Shown piece by piece: positions 7,871 through 17,515 of a DNA stretch of 64,000 nt. Source of the DNA: Chloroflexota bacterium (GTDB lineage Bacteria; Chloroflexota; Anaerolineae; Aggregatilineales; J027); NCBI GenBank assembly GCA_016234595.1, contig JACRBG010000053.1:21514-85513 (forward strand). The letters are read 5' to 3'. The notes under the pieces are model-generated. The model saw only the letters and a program-made list of their open reading frames with translations, had not been told where the DNA came from and searched no databases. Numbering within the stretch: position 1 is the stretch's first letter; each line of letters starts with the position of its first letter. A program made the position numbers and the translations under genes.

Positions 7871-9667
7871 ATGAAATCGCTAAGACTCCTTTCAATTTTG
7901 ATGCTCCTTGCACTGCTGACATCACTGACTCATCGTCCCTCAAAAGCACAAGATAATCCTCCGGCTTGCCCGGATACTGTGCAGGCGGCCTTAGAAGCAG
8001 CTAAGCGTTTTTGCACGGGTGTGGGTCGTCATGAGGCCTGTTATGGCAACCTATTGGTGAGCGCTGAACCCCAAAACAATGCCGAGCAGTTTAAATTTGA
8101 CCAACCGGGCGATACGATTGAAGTGGCGGCGCTCAAGTCACTTAGTCTTAGTCCCTATGATCCACAAGAAAATATTTGGGGTATCGCTGAACTCCGCTTA
8201 CAAGCTGATATTCCATCTTCGCAGCCCCAAAATGTCACGCTTGTTCTTTTTGGCGATGTGCAAATTAAGAATGCCGTCCCACCCAGTGTTGTCACCGAAG
8301 TAGAGGTGACAGGCGAAACGGAACTGCCTATTCTTGACCAGCCCTCGCCGCTTGGTGAAATTGTTACCTCGGCAGTCCCCAGTCAAATCCTGAATGCGAC
8401 GGGCCGAACCAGCGACAATGCTTGGTTACAGGTCGAATCGCTTGAAGATGGCCTACGCGGTTGGGTGCCTGCTAATCGTGTGTCAGGTGAGATTTCGGAA
8501 TTGGCTGTTTCAGACGGAGTGACCCCGTACCAAACCCCCATGCAAGCCTTTTATTTGCAGACGGGGACTAATGATTATGGGTGCACAGGTATCCCTTCCG
8601 ATGGATTGCTGATTCAAACCCCCGAAGGTATCGCCCAAGTGACCTTATTAATTAATGAGGTCAATATTGAACTTGGTTCGACAGCCTTTATCCAAGCCCA
8701 ACCCGGTCAATCTATGCAGATTACGATGTTGGAGGGGAAGGCGGTTGTTAGTTCCGGGGACGTGGTATACGAAGTTCCGGCTGGTGCAAAAATTGATATT
8801 CCCATGACGGCTGACCTGACCCCAGCGGGTGCCCCTAATGCGCCCACTGCTTTTGAAATGACCGACGTGGAAGCCCTGCCTATTGATATGCTTGAGCGCC
8901 CAATCGAGATTGCCGCGCCTGCTGAAGTTGAAGTTATAGAAGCAAGCAATGCTCAAAATAATGGGAACAATGGCAATCACGGAACTGGCAACAACGGGAA
9001 TGGCAATGGGAACAACGGCAATAATGGCAATAATGGGAATAACGGTAACTCGGCGAATAACGGGAATAATGGGAACGGCAATGGCAATAATGCGAATAAT
9101 GGCAACAATGGCAATGGGAACTCGGCCAATGCTTCCTCTAATGTGACTCAGCCGACTACTGCAAATAACAATGGCAACAATGGGAATGGGAACAACAGCA
9201 ATAACGGCAACGGCAATAATGGGAATGGCAATAATGGGAACGGCAACCAATCCAATACGACCCAACCAACAGCCGTAAATAACAACGGCAATAACGGCAA
9301 TGGGAATAATGGGAATGGCAATAACGGTAATGGCAATCAATCCAATACAACCCAACCAACAGCCGTAAATAACAACGGCAATAACGGCAATGGGAATAAT
9401 GGGAACGGCAATAACGGTAATGGCAATAATAACAATGGGAATGGCAATAGCCCGACCGTGACTTCACCGACTGCCACTGTTACGGCTGACAACGGCAATA
9501 ACGGGAATAATGGCAATAATGGCAACGGGAACAATGGGAATAACGGCAACGGTAATGGACACGCAGAGGTTGAGCAGGAAGGTATGAAGCTTGGCGCAAC
9601 ACCACTGGTGTTGGTGATAGCGCTGTTTGTCGTACCGATTGGGATTATGGCACGTCGCAAGAATTAA
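7871..9667 (+). CDS. Cell-surface protein with SH3-like/FecR-like N-terminus and long Asn-Gly repeat
   Basis: 598 residues with a signal peptide at 1-27 (ends P-S-K-A-Q-D). Residues about 30-190 form a globular region that ends in a bacterial SH3-like segment ('WLQVESLEDGLRGWVP'). Residues about 255-310 resemble a FecR-type strand pattern ('MLEGKAVVSSGDVVYEVPAG'). From about 358 to 565 the chain is almost only Asn and Gly in N-G-N and N-N-G-N units, broken by short Thr/Pro/Gln islands. A C-terminal hydrophobic helix followed by A-R-R-K-N should anchor it in the membrane with the repeat outside. It lies 27 bases before the FHA gene and is probably cotranscribed with it and the kinase. I recognise no known function. 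Confidence 0.8.
   Translation: MKSLRLLSILMLLALLTSLTHRPSKAQDNPPACPDTVQAALEAAKRFCTGVGRHEACYGNLLVSAEPQNNAEQFKFDQPGDTIEVAALKSLSLSPYDPQENIWGIAELRLQADIPSSQPQNVTLVLFGDVQIKNAVPPSVVTEVEVTGETELPILDQPSPLGEIVTSAVPSQILNATGRTSDNAWLQVESLEDGLRGWVPANRVSGEISELAVSDGVTPYQTPMQAFYLQTGTNDYGCTGIPSDGLLIQTPEGIAQVTLLINEVNIELGSTAFIQAQPGQSMQITMLEGKAVVSSGDVVYEVPAGAKIDIPMTADLTPAGAPNAPTAFEMTDVEALPIDMLERPIEIAAPAEVEVIEASNAQNNGNNGNHGTGNNGNGNGNNGNNGNNGNNGNSANNGNNGNGNGNNANNGNNGNGNSANASSNVTQPTTANNNGNNGNGNNSNNGNGNNGNGNNGNGNQSNTTQPTAVNNNGNNGNGNNGNGNNGNGNQSNTTQPTAVNNNGNNGNGNNGNGNNGNGNNNNGNGNSPTVTSPTATVTADNGNNGNNGNNGNGNNGNNGNGNGHAEVEQEGMKLGATPLVLVIALFVVPIGIMARRKN
9248..9427 (+). repeat. 90-nt tandem duplication inside the Asn-Gly repeat
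   Basis: Two adjacent, nearly identical 90-base units (9248-9337 and 9338-9427), each coding for 30 residues that begin Q-S-N-T-T-Q-P-T-A-V and continue with N-G-N units. The wider repeat at about 8950-9560 is built from AAY-GGN-AAY codons. Differences are mostly third-base changes, so the duplication is recent but not brand-new. Confidence 0.8.
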
Positions 9668-9694
9668 TTTGTTTTGCGCTTGGGAGAATAGAAA

Positions 9695-10711
9695 TTGCAT
9701 TCCAACAGCTCAGATTTTAAGATTTGCCCAGTATGTCAACAGCAAAACCCAATGGACGCACTGGCCTGCGCGAAGTGTGGGGCGCCGCTACGGTCTTCGA
9801 CTACAGTGTCAGTTCCAGATGAACTGGAGGCTTCCCCTGCCGAACCGTCCATTTTTTCGTTTCCGCAGCCGGGAGTTTTTACTTTTTATGTACCCGGTTT
9901 CGGTCAGCCCCTCCGATTGACTGTCAAAGAAGAAATCCTGATTGGCCGTTATCAAGATGGGCTTCCGGCCCCTGATATTGATTTGACGGCCTATTATGGT
10001 TATCTGTCGGGTGTCTCGCGCCGTCATGCCAAAATTAGGGTGGTAGACTCAGAAGTCATTTTGGTAGATTTGGGCAGTAGCAACGGCACATGGGTGAACG
10101 AATCGAAGTTGATGCCTCACCAAACCCATCCACTTAAAAATGGGGACATTATTCGGCTCGGCCAACTGTTGATGTTCATTTATTTTCAATCAGTCGAATT
10201 GCCTGAGCAGACCTTATTGGTACGCGATACCCGGGGCGATGTCAATCTAGGCCTGACGGCGAATGCTTTTTCGGATGGCTTGTTGCAACTGTTGAACTCG
10301 ATTCAAGAACTTGAGAAGAATATTAATGGTGTCCAAGATCAGCCTTCACCTGACGTGCAAATAAAGGCAGTCAGTTTTGATAAAGACCGTGCGCTGATCC
10401 AAGCGAGGTTAGTTGGCGCCCATAATGCCGTTGAATTTATCAAGGATGAAATCAGCAAACGACGCGACGAGTTTGCGAAAAAAATTCAAGGAACTGAACC
10501 CTCCCCGGAGGAGACGCTTCCATCGCCTTTACCTCTTGACTTAGCCATGTTAGGGGGAGGGGAACAGATGATTGCTGAGCTTATTGATACGCTGTTACAG
10601 AAGTTTGGCGTGGCTCCCTTGGACGAGGAAAAGAAAAAAGAGTTTGTGGCGAAAATCCAACCGTTGATCAAGACAATCCTCACCAGCCCATTTGAAATAA
10701 TCATAGAATAA
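9695..10711 (+). CDS. Zinc-ribbon and FHA domain protein
   Basis: 338 residues. An N-terminal C-x2-C...C-x2-C zinc ribbon lies at about residues 9-28. The FHA domain lies at about residues 85-165 with the phosphothreonine-binding hallmarks G-R-Y, S-R-R-H and S-S-N-G-T-W-V-N. A helical C-terminal half follows, with no clear family. FHA domains bind phosphothreonine, and the very next gene, 14 bases on, encodes a Ser/Thr kinase, so this is a likely substrate or adaptor of that kinase. Translation appears to start at TTG, preceded by a gggag site at about nine bases; no ATG fits before the zinc ribbon. Confidence 0.85.
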   Translation: MHSNSSDFKICPVCQQQNPMDALACAKCGAPLRSSTTVSVPDELEASPAEPSIFSFPQPGVFTFYVPGFGQPLRLTVKEEILIGRYQDGLPAPDIDLTAYYGYLSGVSRRHAKIRVVDSEVILVDLGSSNGTWVNESKLMPHQTHPLKNGDIIRLGQLLMFIYFQSVELPEQTLLVRDTRGDVNLGLTANAFSDGLLQLLNSIQELEKNINGVQDQPSPDVQIKAVSFDKDRALIQARLVGAHNAVEFIKDEISKRRDEFAKKIQGTEPSPEETLPSPLPLDLAMLGGGEQMIAELIDTLLQKFGVAPLDEEKKKEFVAKIQPLIKTILTSPFEIIIE

Positions 10712-10725
10712 ATCACTATAGCCCA

Positions 10726-13700
10726 ATGGAAAATTCAGAACCCTCACCCCAAACCATACGGGGATATGAACTAGGGGGACTGATTGGCAAGGGGGGGTTT
10801 GGAAGTGTATATCGCGCCCATCAGCCCATCATTAATCGTGATGTTGCGATTAAAATTATTCTCCCTGCCTATGCCAATGACCCGCAGTTTATTCGACAAT
10901 TTGAATTAGAAGCGCATGTTGTCGCCCGACTAGAGCATCCCCATATTGTGCCCTTATATGACTATTGGCGGGAACCAGATCGCGCCTATTTGATAATGCG
11001 ACTTTTGCGAGGGGGTAATCTACGTAAACTGATTTTGATGAACCCCAAAGGGTTGCCGCTAAACGCTATTGCAGGGTTACTTGACCAGATTAGCTCGGCC
11101 CTCCAATTTGCCCATACCCATGAAGTCATCCACCAAGACATTAAGCCTGAAAATATTCTGCTGGATGAGCAAGGGAACGCCTATCTCTCCGACTTCGGAA
11201 TCGCTAAATCACTGGTTGAGACAAACCCAGAAAAGGTCAAGTATATTTTTGGTTCGCCCGAATATATGTCGCCTGAAGCGGTCATGCAAAAGACGACCTC
11301 GGCGCTGAGCGATATTTACAGCCTCGGTATTATGTTGTATGAGCTTTTGACAGGCGTATTACCCTTCATTGGAAAATCACGCGAGGAGTTTATACAGGGG
11401 CAGCTCTATGGCAATGTCCCGCCCGTCTCCTTGCAGCGGTTAGATATTCCAGAGCAAATGAATGAGGTCATCTGGCAGGCTACCGCAAAGGTTGCGGCTG
11501 AACGATTTACATCAACGGCTGAGTTAAGCGAGGCTTTTTATAGGGCCGCTGATATTGTGAAGAAAAGCCTAGTGCCCATTGCCCTTGTAGGCGAGGCCGC
11601 AGCGCAAAACCTTGTCGAGAGCCAACAACTTGGCACGATGGTATTTGAAAAGGATGTGGCGAGTGCCAGAAATCCCTATAAAGGATTGCGGGCTTTTGAA
11701 GAAATTGACGCGGCAGATTTTTTTGGTCGAGAGGCCCTTGTTAGCAAGATTCTTGGACGTTTAGAGCATGAACGATTTCTGGCGGTAGTGGGGCCAAGCG
11801 GGAGTGGTAAATCTAGTGTCATTCGAGCCGGTGTCCTGCCCATTTTAAGGAATGGGGCCAACCCCACTTTTCGGAATAACTTTTTTTTGACCATGACACC
11901 GGGTGCCAACCCCGTGCAGGAGCTAGAAAGCAGCCTTCTTCAGATTGCGGTTCAAGCGGAAAATATTCAATTTGACAGGACATGTTTGGATAGCCTTAAA
12001 AAGATCGGTCAGAAAATTTTCGAGCAACACCAGAGCGGCATCGTTATTTTTATTGACCAATTTGAAGAAGTGTTCACGTCGGTTGAAGATGAAGCCGAAC
12101 GGAATTATTTTCTAGAAAATATTGTTCAGGCGGTGCAGGACCCGCAAAGCCATTTCCATATCTTGGTTACGCTGCGGGCCGATTTGTATGACCGACCCTT
12201 GTTGTATGCGAATTTTGGAGAGCTTGTCCGCGCCCATACGGAAGTCGTTTTGCCCCTTGCTCCAAAGGAGTTGGAGTACGCCATTATTGGCCCAGCCCAA
12301 CGTGCCGGAGCAACGTTTGAATCAATTCTGCTTGCGGCCATTATCGCGGATGTCATTCGTCAACCGGGGGCTTTGCCGTTACTCCAATATACCCTGACCG
12401 AACTGTTTGAGAACCGCCATAGCCTGACACTAACCTTAGAGACCTATAATCGCTTGGGGGGGCTAAGTGGTACGCTGACACGGCGGGCAGATGAGCTTTA
12501 TTCGACTCTCGACCCCGCCGAAAAAACACTGGTCAGGATGATTTTTTTGCAAATTATCTCGATTGTCGAAGGATCAGAACCCGTTCGCCGTCGGATTTCG
12601 CAAACCGACCTGTTGGCGGAACAATCCCCGGAACGAAAAGAGGCCATCCAGAAGGTACTAGAGCTTTTTTATAAACAGCGGTTTTTGACCTTTGACCGTG
12701 ACCCCGTGACCCGTACCCCAACTGTTGAGATTGCGCATGAAGCGTTGATCCGTGAATGGGGTCGTTTGAAAGAATGGATTGAGGCCAGCCGAGATGAAGT
12801 GCGTATTCAGCGGCAATTAGCCAACAGTACGCAGGACTGGCTTAAAACCGATAGAGATACCGGCTTTTTGGCGCGGGGGGCAAGGCTAGACCAGTTTAAA
12901 TCACTCTATACCTCAACCCATCAGACCATTAGTTTGTCATCGGATGAAAAAACCTACCTTACGGCTAGTATTGCACTCCATAACCGATTGATATGGTATC
13001 GGCGTTTGATTGCTGGGGTGCTGACCACTTTGACGATTATAGCGATTATCTTGGCGGGATTGGCGCTAGACCGGGCCAATCAAGCGGATCAGCAGCGAAA
13101 CCGGGCCAATAATCAGGCCCATGTTGCCCAATCACGAGAATTGGCCGCGAGCGCATTGGCAAATGACGACCAAATTGATTTGGCTCTGCTGTTGAGCCTA
13201 GAGGCACTGCGGGCATCGGATACATTTGAAGCCCGTAACAGCTTACTTGATACCCTACGGATTGAACCACGCCTTGAGGCCTATTTGCATGGGCATACCG
13301 ATTTGGTGCGTAGCGTGGCCTTTAGCCCGGATGGTCGTTCCATTGCGTCGGGCGGGCGTGATAACCAAATCATTGTGTGGGATGCCCAAAACCATACTAA
13401 GCGATATGTGCTCACCGGGCATGAGGATTGGATTAACTCGGTCGCCTTTAGCCCCGATGGAACTGTGCTGGCGTCGGGCAGTGCTGATAACACGGTGCGT
13501 CTTTGGGATGTTGCCAGCGGGCAGATGCTCGACCAACCCCTTGAGGCCAGTATTGGGGCAGTGTGGAGCGTCCGCTTTAGCCCGGATGGTCAGTTTTTGG
13601 CAGCGGGTGGCGAAGATGGCCTGATTCAGATTTGGGATGTCAAAACACACCTGCCTCTCGGCCCGCCCTTGGCTGGTCATACGGATATTGTCTATAGCGT

Positions 13701-15180
13701 CGCGTTTAGCCCTGACAGTCAGATGCTGGCTTCGGGGAGCGCGGATAGTACGGTGCGTTTGTGGGATGTGGCAACAGGCAAGGCCATTGGTGAGCCGCTG
13801 ATGGGCCATACCAATTGGGTATTGGCGGTCGCATTTCATCCAAGCGGGTCTTTGTTGGCCTCAGCGGGGGCTGACCAAAATATCATGTTGTGGCGGCTGG
13901 ATACCAAAAATCCCGCGAACAATATGCCTGTTTTTACGATTGAAGCAGCCCACACAGATTGGATTCGCAGCCTTGCTTTTGATCCATCAGGCGATGTTTT
14001 GGCTTCGGCCAGCGCTGATCAAAGCGTGAAATTCTGGTCGGTTGCTTCAGGTCAACCCACATCCACACCCATTCAAATTTCCCAAAATGAGGTCTGGAGT
14101 GTTGGTTTTAGCCCGCAAGGGGATGAGGTCGTTTCGACGGATGGCAATGCAGTCGTGTTGCTGAGGGTACAGGCCAATCAATTGCAGACAAATTTATTGA
14201 TTAATGATCTTGCTGTTGATCCAAATAAACATTTGCTGGCCGGGGCATCCGGCGGGCCAACAGAGGATGATGGGCTGGATGCCGTTACGCTTTGGGATGT
14301 TACCGACCACCAATTCGTTGCCCAATTGACTGAACATACAGGCCCTGTCACGAGCGTTGCCTTCAGCCCCGACGGTGTTTGGTTAGCCTCAGCGGGGGCT
14401 GACCAAACCATTATTTTGTGGGATGCGGCGTCGTATCAACTGAAACAACGCCTTGTGACCTCGACCCTTGCTCAAAATCCAGTATGGTCAGTCGTCTTTA
14501 GCCCAGATAGCCGCCTGTTGGCTTCGGCCAATGAGGCTGGGCAGGTCACATTATGGGATGTGGCAACAGGGGAGCCAAGCGGGAAACCATTAGTGGGTCA
14601 CACCGCCGGGGTGGTGACATTGGCATTTAGCCCAGATGGTCGAATTTTAGCAACAGCAGGCCATGACCACACCATTCGATTATGGAATATGCAAGATAGA
14701 ACGCTGATGACGGTTTTGGAAGGCCACACCGACAGTGTGTTAGCCCTTGCTTTTAGCCCAGATGGACGCTATCTGGCATCGGGTAGCCGCGATAAAACCA
14801 TTCTACTATGGACGCTTGCCTCTGATTCGGCGGAGATTTTGCTAGGTCATACCAGTTGGGTGACAGATTTGGTTTTTACGGCGGATGGGCAGCAATTGGT
14901 TTCCAGTGGACGGGATGGACGGGTCATTTGGTGGGATGTTTCCTCCCGCAGCATGTTGGGCCGACCCTATTTGCAAGAGAATCTTTGGTTGACCAGCCTT
15001 GTCTTGGATGGAGTTTCGGATAGCGTGATCTCAGCGAGCCGGAGGGGTGACCTTTTGTTTTGGGAGACGGGCATGACGAGGTGGCGTGCCAAGGCGTGCC
15101 AGATTGCCAATCGAGACCTTACTGATGAAGAACAACTGAAATATCTGGGGCATCTTGTTGCACCTATGTGTCCCCAATAG
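10726..15180 (+). CDS. Ser/Thr protein kinase with nSTAND1 ATPase and WD40 propeller
   Basis: 1,484 residues. Kinase domain (about 14-275): G-K-G-G-F-G-S-V nucleotide loop, Lys43 in V-A-I-K-I, catalytic loop H-Q-D138-I-K-P-E-N, D156-F-G. The usual HRD arginine is Gln, so it is a non-RD kinase. Second, a STAND-type NTPase starts with N-P-Y-K-G-L-R-A-F and F-F-G-R-E, Walker A G-P-S-G-S-G-K-S near 356-363 and Walker B 'IFIDQFEE' near 441. A hydrophobic segment near 760-780 probably crosses the membrane. Residues about 850-1450 are WD40 repeats ('VAFSPDG...LASGS...VRLWD'), enough for two propellers. Likely a membrane-linked signalling scaffold with the FHA protein and surface repeat protein upstream. 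Confidence 0.92.
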   Translation: MENSEPSPQTIRGYELGGLIGKGGFGSVYRAHQPIINRDVAIKIILPAYANDPQFIRQFELEAHVVARLEHPHIVPLYDYWREPDRAYLIMRLLRGGNLRKLILMNPKGLPLNAIAGLLDQISSALQFAHTHEVIHQDIKPENILLDEQGNAYLSDFGIAKSLVETNPEKVKYIFGSPEYMSPEAVMQKTTSALSDIYSLGIMLYELLTGVLPFIGKSREEFIQGQLYGNVPPVSLQRLDIPEQMNEVIWQATAKVAAERFTSTAELSEAFYRAADIVKKSLVPIALVGEAAAQNLVESQQLGTMVFEKDVASARNPYKGLRAFEEIDAADFFGREALVSKILGRLEHERFLAVVGPSGSGKSSVIRAGVLPILRNGANPTFRNNFFLTMTPGANPVQELESSLLQIAVQAENIQFDRTCLDSLKKIGQKIFEQHQSGIVIFIDQFEEVFTSVEDEAERNYFLENIVQAVQDPQSHFHILVTLRADLYDRPLLYANFGELVRAHTEVVLPLAPKELEYAIIGPAQRAGATFESILLAAIIADVIRQPGALPLLQYTLTELFENRHSLTLTLETYNRLGGLSGTLTRRADELYSTLDPAEKTLVRMIFLQIISIVEGSEPVRRRISQTDLLAEQSPERKEAIQKVLELFYKQRFLTFDRDPVTRTPTVEIAHEALIREWGRLKEWIEASRDEVRIQRQLANSTQDWLKTDRDTGFLARGARLDQFKSLYTSTHQTISLSSDEKTYLTASIALHNRLIWYRRLIAGVLTTLTIIAIILAGLALDRANQADQQRNRANNQAHVAQSRELAASALANDDQIDLALLLSLEALRASDTFEARNSLLDTLRIEPRLEAYLHGHTDLVRSVAFSPDGRSIASGGRDNQIIVWDAQNHTKRYVLTGHEDWINSVAFSPDGTVLASGSADNTVRLWDVASGQMLDQPLEASIGAVWSVRFSPDGQFLAAGGEDGLIQIWDVKTHLPLGPPLAGHTDIVYSVAFSPDSQMLASGSADSTVRLWDVATGKAIGEPLMGHTNWVLAVAFHPSGSLLASAGADQNIMLWRLDTKNPANNMPVFTIEAAHTDWIRSLAFDPSGDVLASASADQSVKFWSVASGQPTSTPIQISQNEVWSVGFSPQGDEVVSTDGNAVVLLRVQANQLQTNLLINDLAVDPNKHLLAGASGGPTEDDGLDAVTLWDVTDHQFVAQLTEHTGPVTSVAFSPDGVWLASAGADQTIILWDAASYQLKQRLVTSTLAQNPVWSVVFSPDSRLLASANEAGQVTLWDVATGEPSGKPLVGHTAGVVTLAFSPDGRILATAGHDHTIRLWNMQDRTLMTVLEGHTDSVLALAFSPDGRYLASGSRDKTILLWTLASDSAEILLGHTSWVTDLVFTADGQQLVSSGRDGRVIWWDVSSRSMLGRPYLQENLWLTSLVLDGVSDSVISASRRGDLLFWETGMTRWRAKACQIANRDLTDEEQLKYLGHLVAPMCPQ

Positions 15181-15294
15181 TCCATCATGAGGAGGGTGAT
15201 TCGCGAATCGCCCCTACCGCGGGCCCTAGCTCAATCTTACATGGCCTTATGATTTATGAGACATAGGAGCCAGACGGTTTTGTGATTTAAAACA

Positions 15295-15333
15295 GTAACA
15301 CAGAAAGAGGGTTAGGCCTTCTTTCTGTGTTAC
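15295..15333. terminator. Perfect 14-bp hairpin between converging genes
   Basis: gtaacacagaaaga at 15295-15308 pairs perfectly with tctttctgtgttac at 15320-15333 around an 11-base loop. It sits between the kinase gene (plus) and the PPC protein gene (minus), so it probably ends transcription from both sides. There is no long U-run on either strand, so the mechanism is less certain. Confidence 0.65.
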
Positions 15334-15373
15334 TTGATTGTCTTATGGTGCCCGAAGGCTTAGAGGCTTCGGA

Positions 15374-16213
15374 CTACTGGGTCACTGTTGCGCTGGGAAC
15401 TTGGGTAGGGGCAACGGTGGTAGGAACATGAGTTGCTGACGCGCGTGGTCGGGCGGTCGAGGTGGCGAAGTTGGGAATATCGAGTGTGGTAACGGGGGTC
15501 ACGTTTTTCAACGGAACCCAGCCATACGCTGACCCACCTAACCAGATGGAAATCCATGTTACGCCGTTCATATTGACCGCACCTGTCACGATATAGGTGT
15601 CGTATCCGCTCCCATCGGCGTCGGCAGGGAGTCGAATTTCCGCGCCATCTGAGCCGGTCATGACCTGACTGCTGGCGGCGGCAACAAAGGCAGGTTGAGA
15701 TTGCCCCCAGCCAATGAGTACCAACCCCAAATGTGGCACATTATTAGCAGTTGGGCCTAGCGACAAGAAAGTGCCGTTGGCAGCCAGACTATAGCCACCA
15801 ACCCCATGTCCTGCATCAACCCCATTCACAAAGTCATAGGTGGTGGCACGTACCACATAACCACCCGCCGCCGGGGCCGTGAAGTTCAAAAGGGCGGAAT
15901 TGCCACAGGGATTCTCGCTACCTGCTGGATAGCTATTGTCGTCTGACGCAACGAGTGTGCCATCCTGATAAATTTGAATCAGTGGGTTGAAATCCGCTGC
16001 GTTACAGAGCATCACAAGCTGAACAGTCTGCCCAGCTTCAATGTCTAAGGCGTACTCATCATAACCATTGTTGGTATTACCTGTTTCCCACAATAATGAA
16101 TCATGGTAGGTAACAGTGGCCGCTGACGCTTCTTTGGGTGTGAAAACAACCAAGGCGACGGCAATGATGATGAGACTGGAAAGTACCAGCATACCGATTT
16201 TTTGAAGTGACAT
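15374..16213 (-). CDS. Secreted PPC-domain protein with SH3-like C-terminus (copy 2)
   Basis: 279 residues starting at M-S-L-Q-K-I-G-M-L, behind a strong taaggaggg site; the frame is open upstream, but that extension has no ribosome-binding site. Signal peptide 1-31 (ends A-S-A-A). Residues about 35-155 match the bacterial pre-peptidase C-terminal (PPC) pattern: 'YDEYALDIEAGQTV', 'NPLIQIYQDGTLVASDD', 'FTAPAAGGYVVRATTY'. Residues about 165-255 look SH3-like ('GVTWISIWLGGSAYGWVPL'). A Thr/Pro/Ala-rich tail follows. It is a paralogue of the next minus-strand gene, and the tail is the main difference. Function unknown; probably extracellular ligand or wall binding. Confidence 0.78.
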   Translation of the reverse strand: MSLQKIGMLVLSSLIIIAVALVVFTPKEASAATVTYHDSLLWETGNTNNGYDEYALDIEAGQTVQLVMLCNAADFNPLIQIYQDGTLVASDDNSYPAGSENPCGNSALLNFTAPAAGGYVVRATTYDFVNGVDAGHGVGGYSLAANGTFLSLGPTANNVPHLGLVLIGWGQSQPAFVAAASSQVMTGSDGAEIRLPADADGSGYDTYIVTGAVNMNGVTWISIWLGGSAYGWVPLKNVTPVTTLDIPNFATSTARPRASATHVPTTVAPTQVPSATVTQ

Positions 16214-16427
16214 ATCGAAACCCTCCTTATTAGATCTGATCGCACTTCGTAAAACTATTAGTAATCTTAGGTGAATGACGAAGCGGTCACAATGGTCATG
16301 GGAATGGTTTCTGTCTGGGTCAGGCGGATAAAGCGAGGTAGGACAAGTAACCAAGTGGGGCTTGGAGAATAAAACAGGGGTAAGGTTGTGACCCTACCCC
16401 CGCAGTACGAAAATCTTTATTCAGAAC

Positions 16428-17177
16428 TTATTCAATGGCAAGTTGGGTAATGGGCGTGACGCCTGAGAGCGGCAACCAACCATAATCAACACCACCCAAC
16501 CAAACAGCAATCCAAATTGCGCCATCAACCTCAACGGCGTCGGTCACGACATAGGTGTCATAACCACTGTGATCGGCATCAGCAGGCAGGAACACACTTG
16601 CGCCATCACTGCCTTGCAAAACCTGACCACCCCCAGCGCTGACATAGGCGGGTTGGGTTTGACCCGTATCGAGTTTGACCAAACCGAGATTGGGAACATT
16701 ATTGGCGGTGGGGCCAAAAGCGACGAATGAGCCACTGCCAATGATGGTGTAGCCACCGCTGCCATAACCACGATCAAAGTAACCGTAGTTGGCATCATAA
16801 GTCGTGGCATGAACGATGTAATTGCCGTCAGCAGGCGCGGTAAAAGTCAGATCGGAGCTATAGTCGCACGGGTCTTCGGGTCCACCGGGGTAGCCGTCGT
16901 CATTTGAGGCAATAAAGACACCTGCCGGGTCATACAGCCGGACAAAGGGATCAAATTGGGCGTCGTCGCAGAGCATAATGATTTCAATGGTTTGCCCAGC
17001 GGTCATGACCAAAGAAAAGATGTCAAAAGCGTTGTCTGTACCGACGATGCCATAGGACAAAGTGCCGTGAAAGGAGACGGTGGCGGCTTCGGCGGGCTTA
17101 GAGTTAGTGCCACCCACCAATGATACAGTCAGCAATACTACACACAGAACGACACATAATCTGAGGGATCGTTTCAT
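16428..17177 (-). CDS. Secreted PPC-domain protein with SH3-like C-terminus (copy 1)
   Basis: 249 residues with a signal peptide at 1-32 (ends P-A-E-A-A). The same two-part layout as its neighbour: PPC segment ('FDIFSLVMTAGQTIEIIMLCDD', 'FIASNDDGYPGGPEDPC', 'YIVHATTYD') then an SH3-like segment ('DGAIWIAVWLGGVDYGWLPL'). It ends where the other copy carries on into a Thr/Pro-rich tail. A ctcaggag site precedes the ATG. The copies share the shape and many motifs but only moderate identity, so the duplication is old. Confidence 0.78.
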   Translation of the reverse strand: MKRSLRLCVVLCVVLLTVSLVGGTNSKPAEAATVSFHGTLSYGIVGTDNAFDIFSLVMTAGQTIEIIMLCDDAQFDPFVRLYDPAGVFIASNDDGYPGGPEDPCDYSSDLTFTAPADGNYIVHATTYDANYGYFDRGYGSGGYTIIGSGSFVAFGPTANNVPNLGLVKLDTGQTQPAYVSAGGGQVLQGSDGASVFLPADADHSGYDTYVVTDAVEVDGAIWIAVWLGGVDYGWLPLSGVTPITQLAIE

Positions 17178-17515
17178 AGTCAGTATCTCCTGAGGTGAAA
17201 GAAATTTAGGAATCTATTTATTAATGATACACGAATTAACCAGTGAAGTTCGTTGAGGTACTGTTAAGATAAGAGACGGCCTCAATATGCTTATCTCGAT
17301 TTCAGCAAAGTTTTGTAATACTAGAGCAGGTAGCTTAGAAATTACTCAATCACCCATTGGCTAAGGGGAGTGAGGACGGAAAGCGGTCACCGAATGGCGA
17401 ATCCGATTTATCATCAATTTCAATATGACATGGGGTCACCGAAAAAAATTCCCCTCACTACCAAAGGCAGCAAGGGGAATTCGCAAAGGTTGTTAGGGTT
17501 ATGCCAGAGGGGGGA
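17178..17515. other. Gap without a gene, holding an upstream region and a terminator
   Basis: AT-rich at 17205-17235, just upstream of the PPC gene start, where its promoter should lie, although I see no clear -35/-10 pair. Apart from the terminator at 17440-17481 nothing else was recognised. Confidence 0.5.
17441..17481 (-). terminator. Rho-independent terminator of the MMPL gene
   Basis: aattcccct (17447-17455) pairs with aggggaatt (17473-17481). On the minus strand the hairpin is followed by a run of seven T. It lies 35 bases after the stop codon of the MMPL gene. Confidence 0.85.

Noticed and set aside
8648..9355. Minus-strand ORF of 235 residues rich in Ile/Val
   Set aside because: It is the antisense shadow of the Asn-Gly repeat (AAY-GGN codons read backward), with no ribosome-binding site or family likeness.
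8940..9570. Repeat region considered as a CRISPR array
   Set aside because: The period is irregular, there are no unique spacers, and the frame is open throughout as part of a protein.
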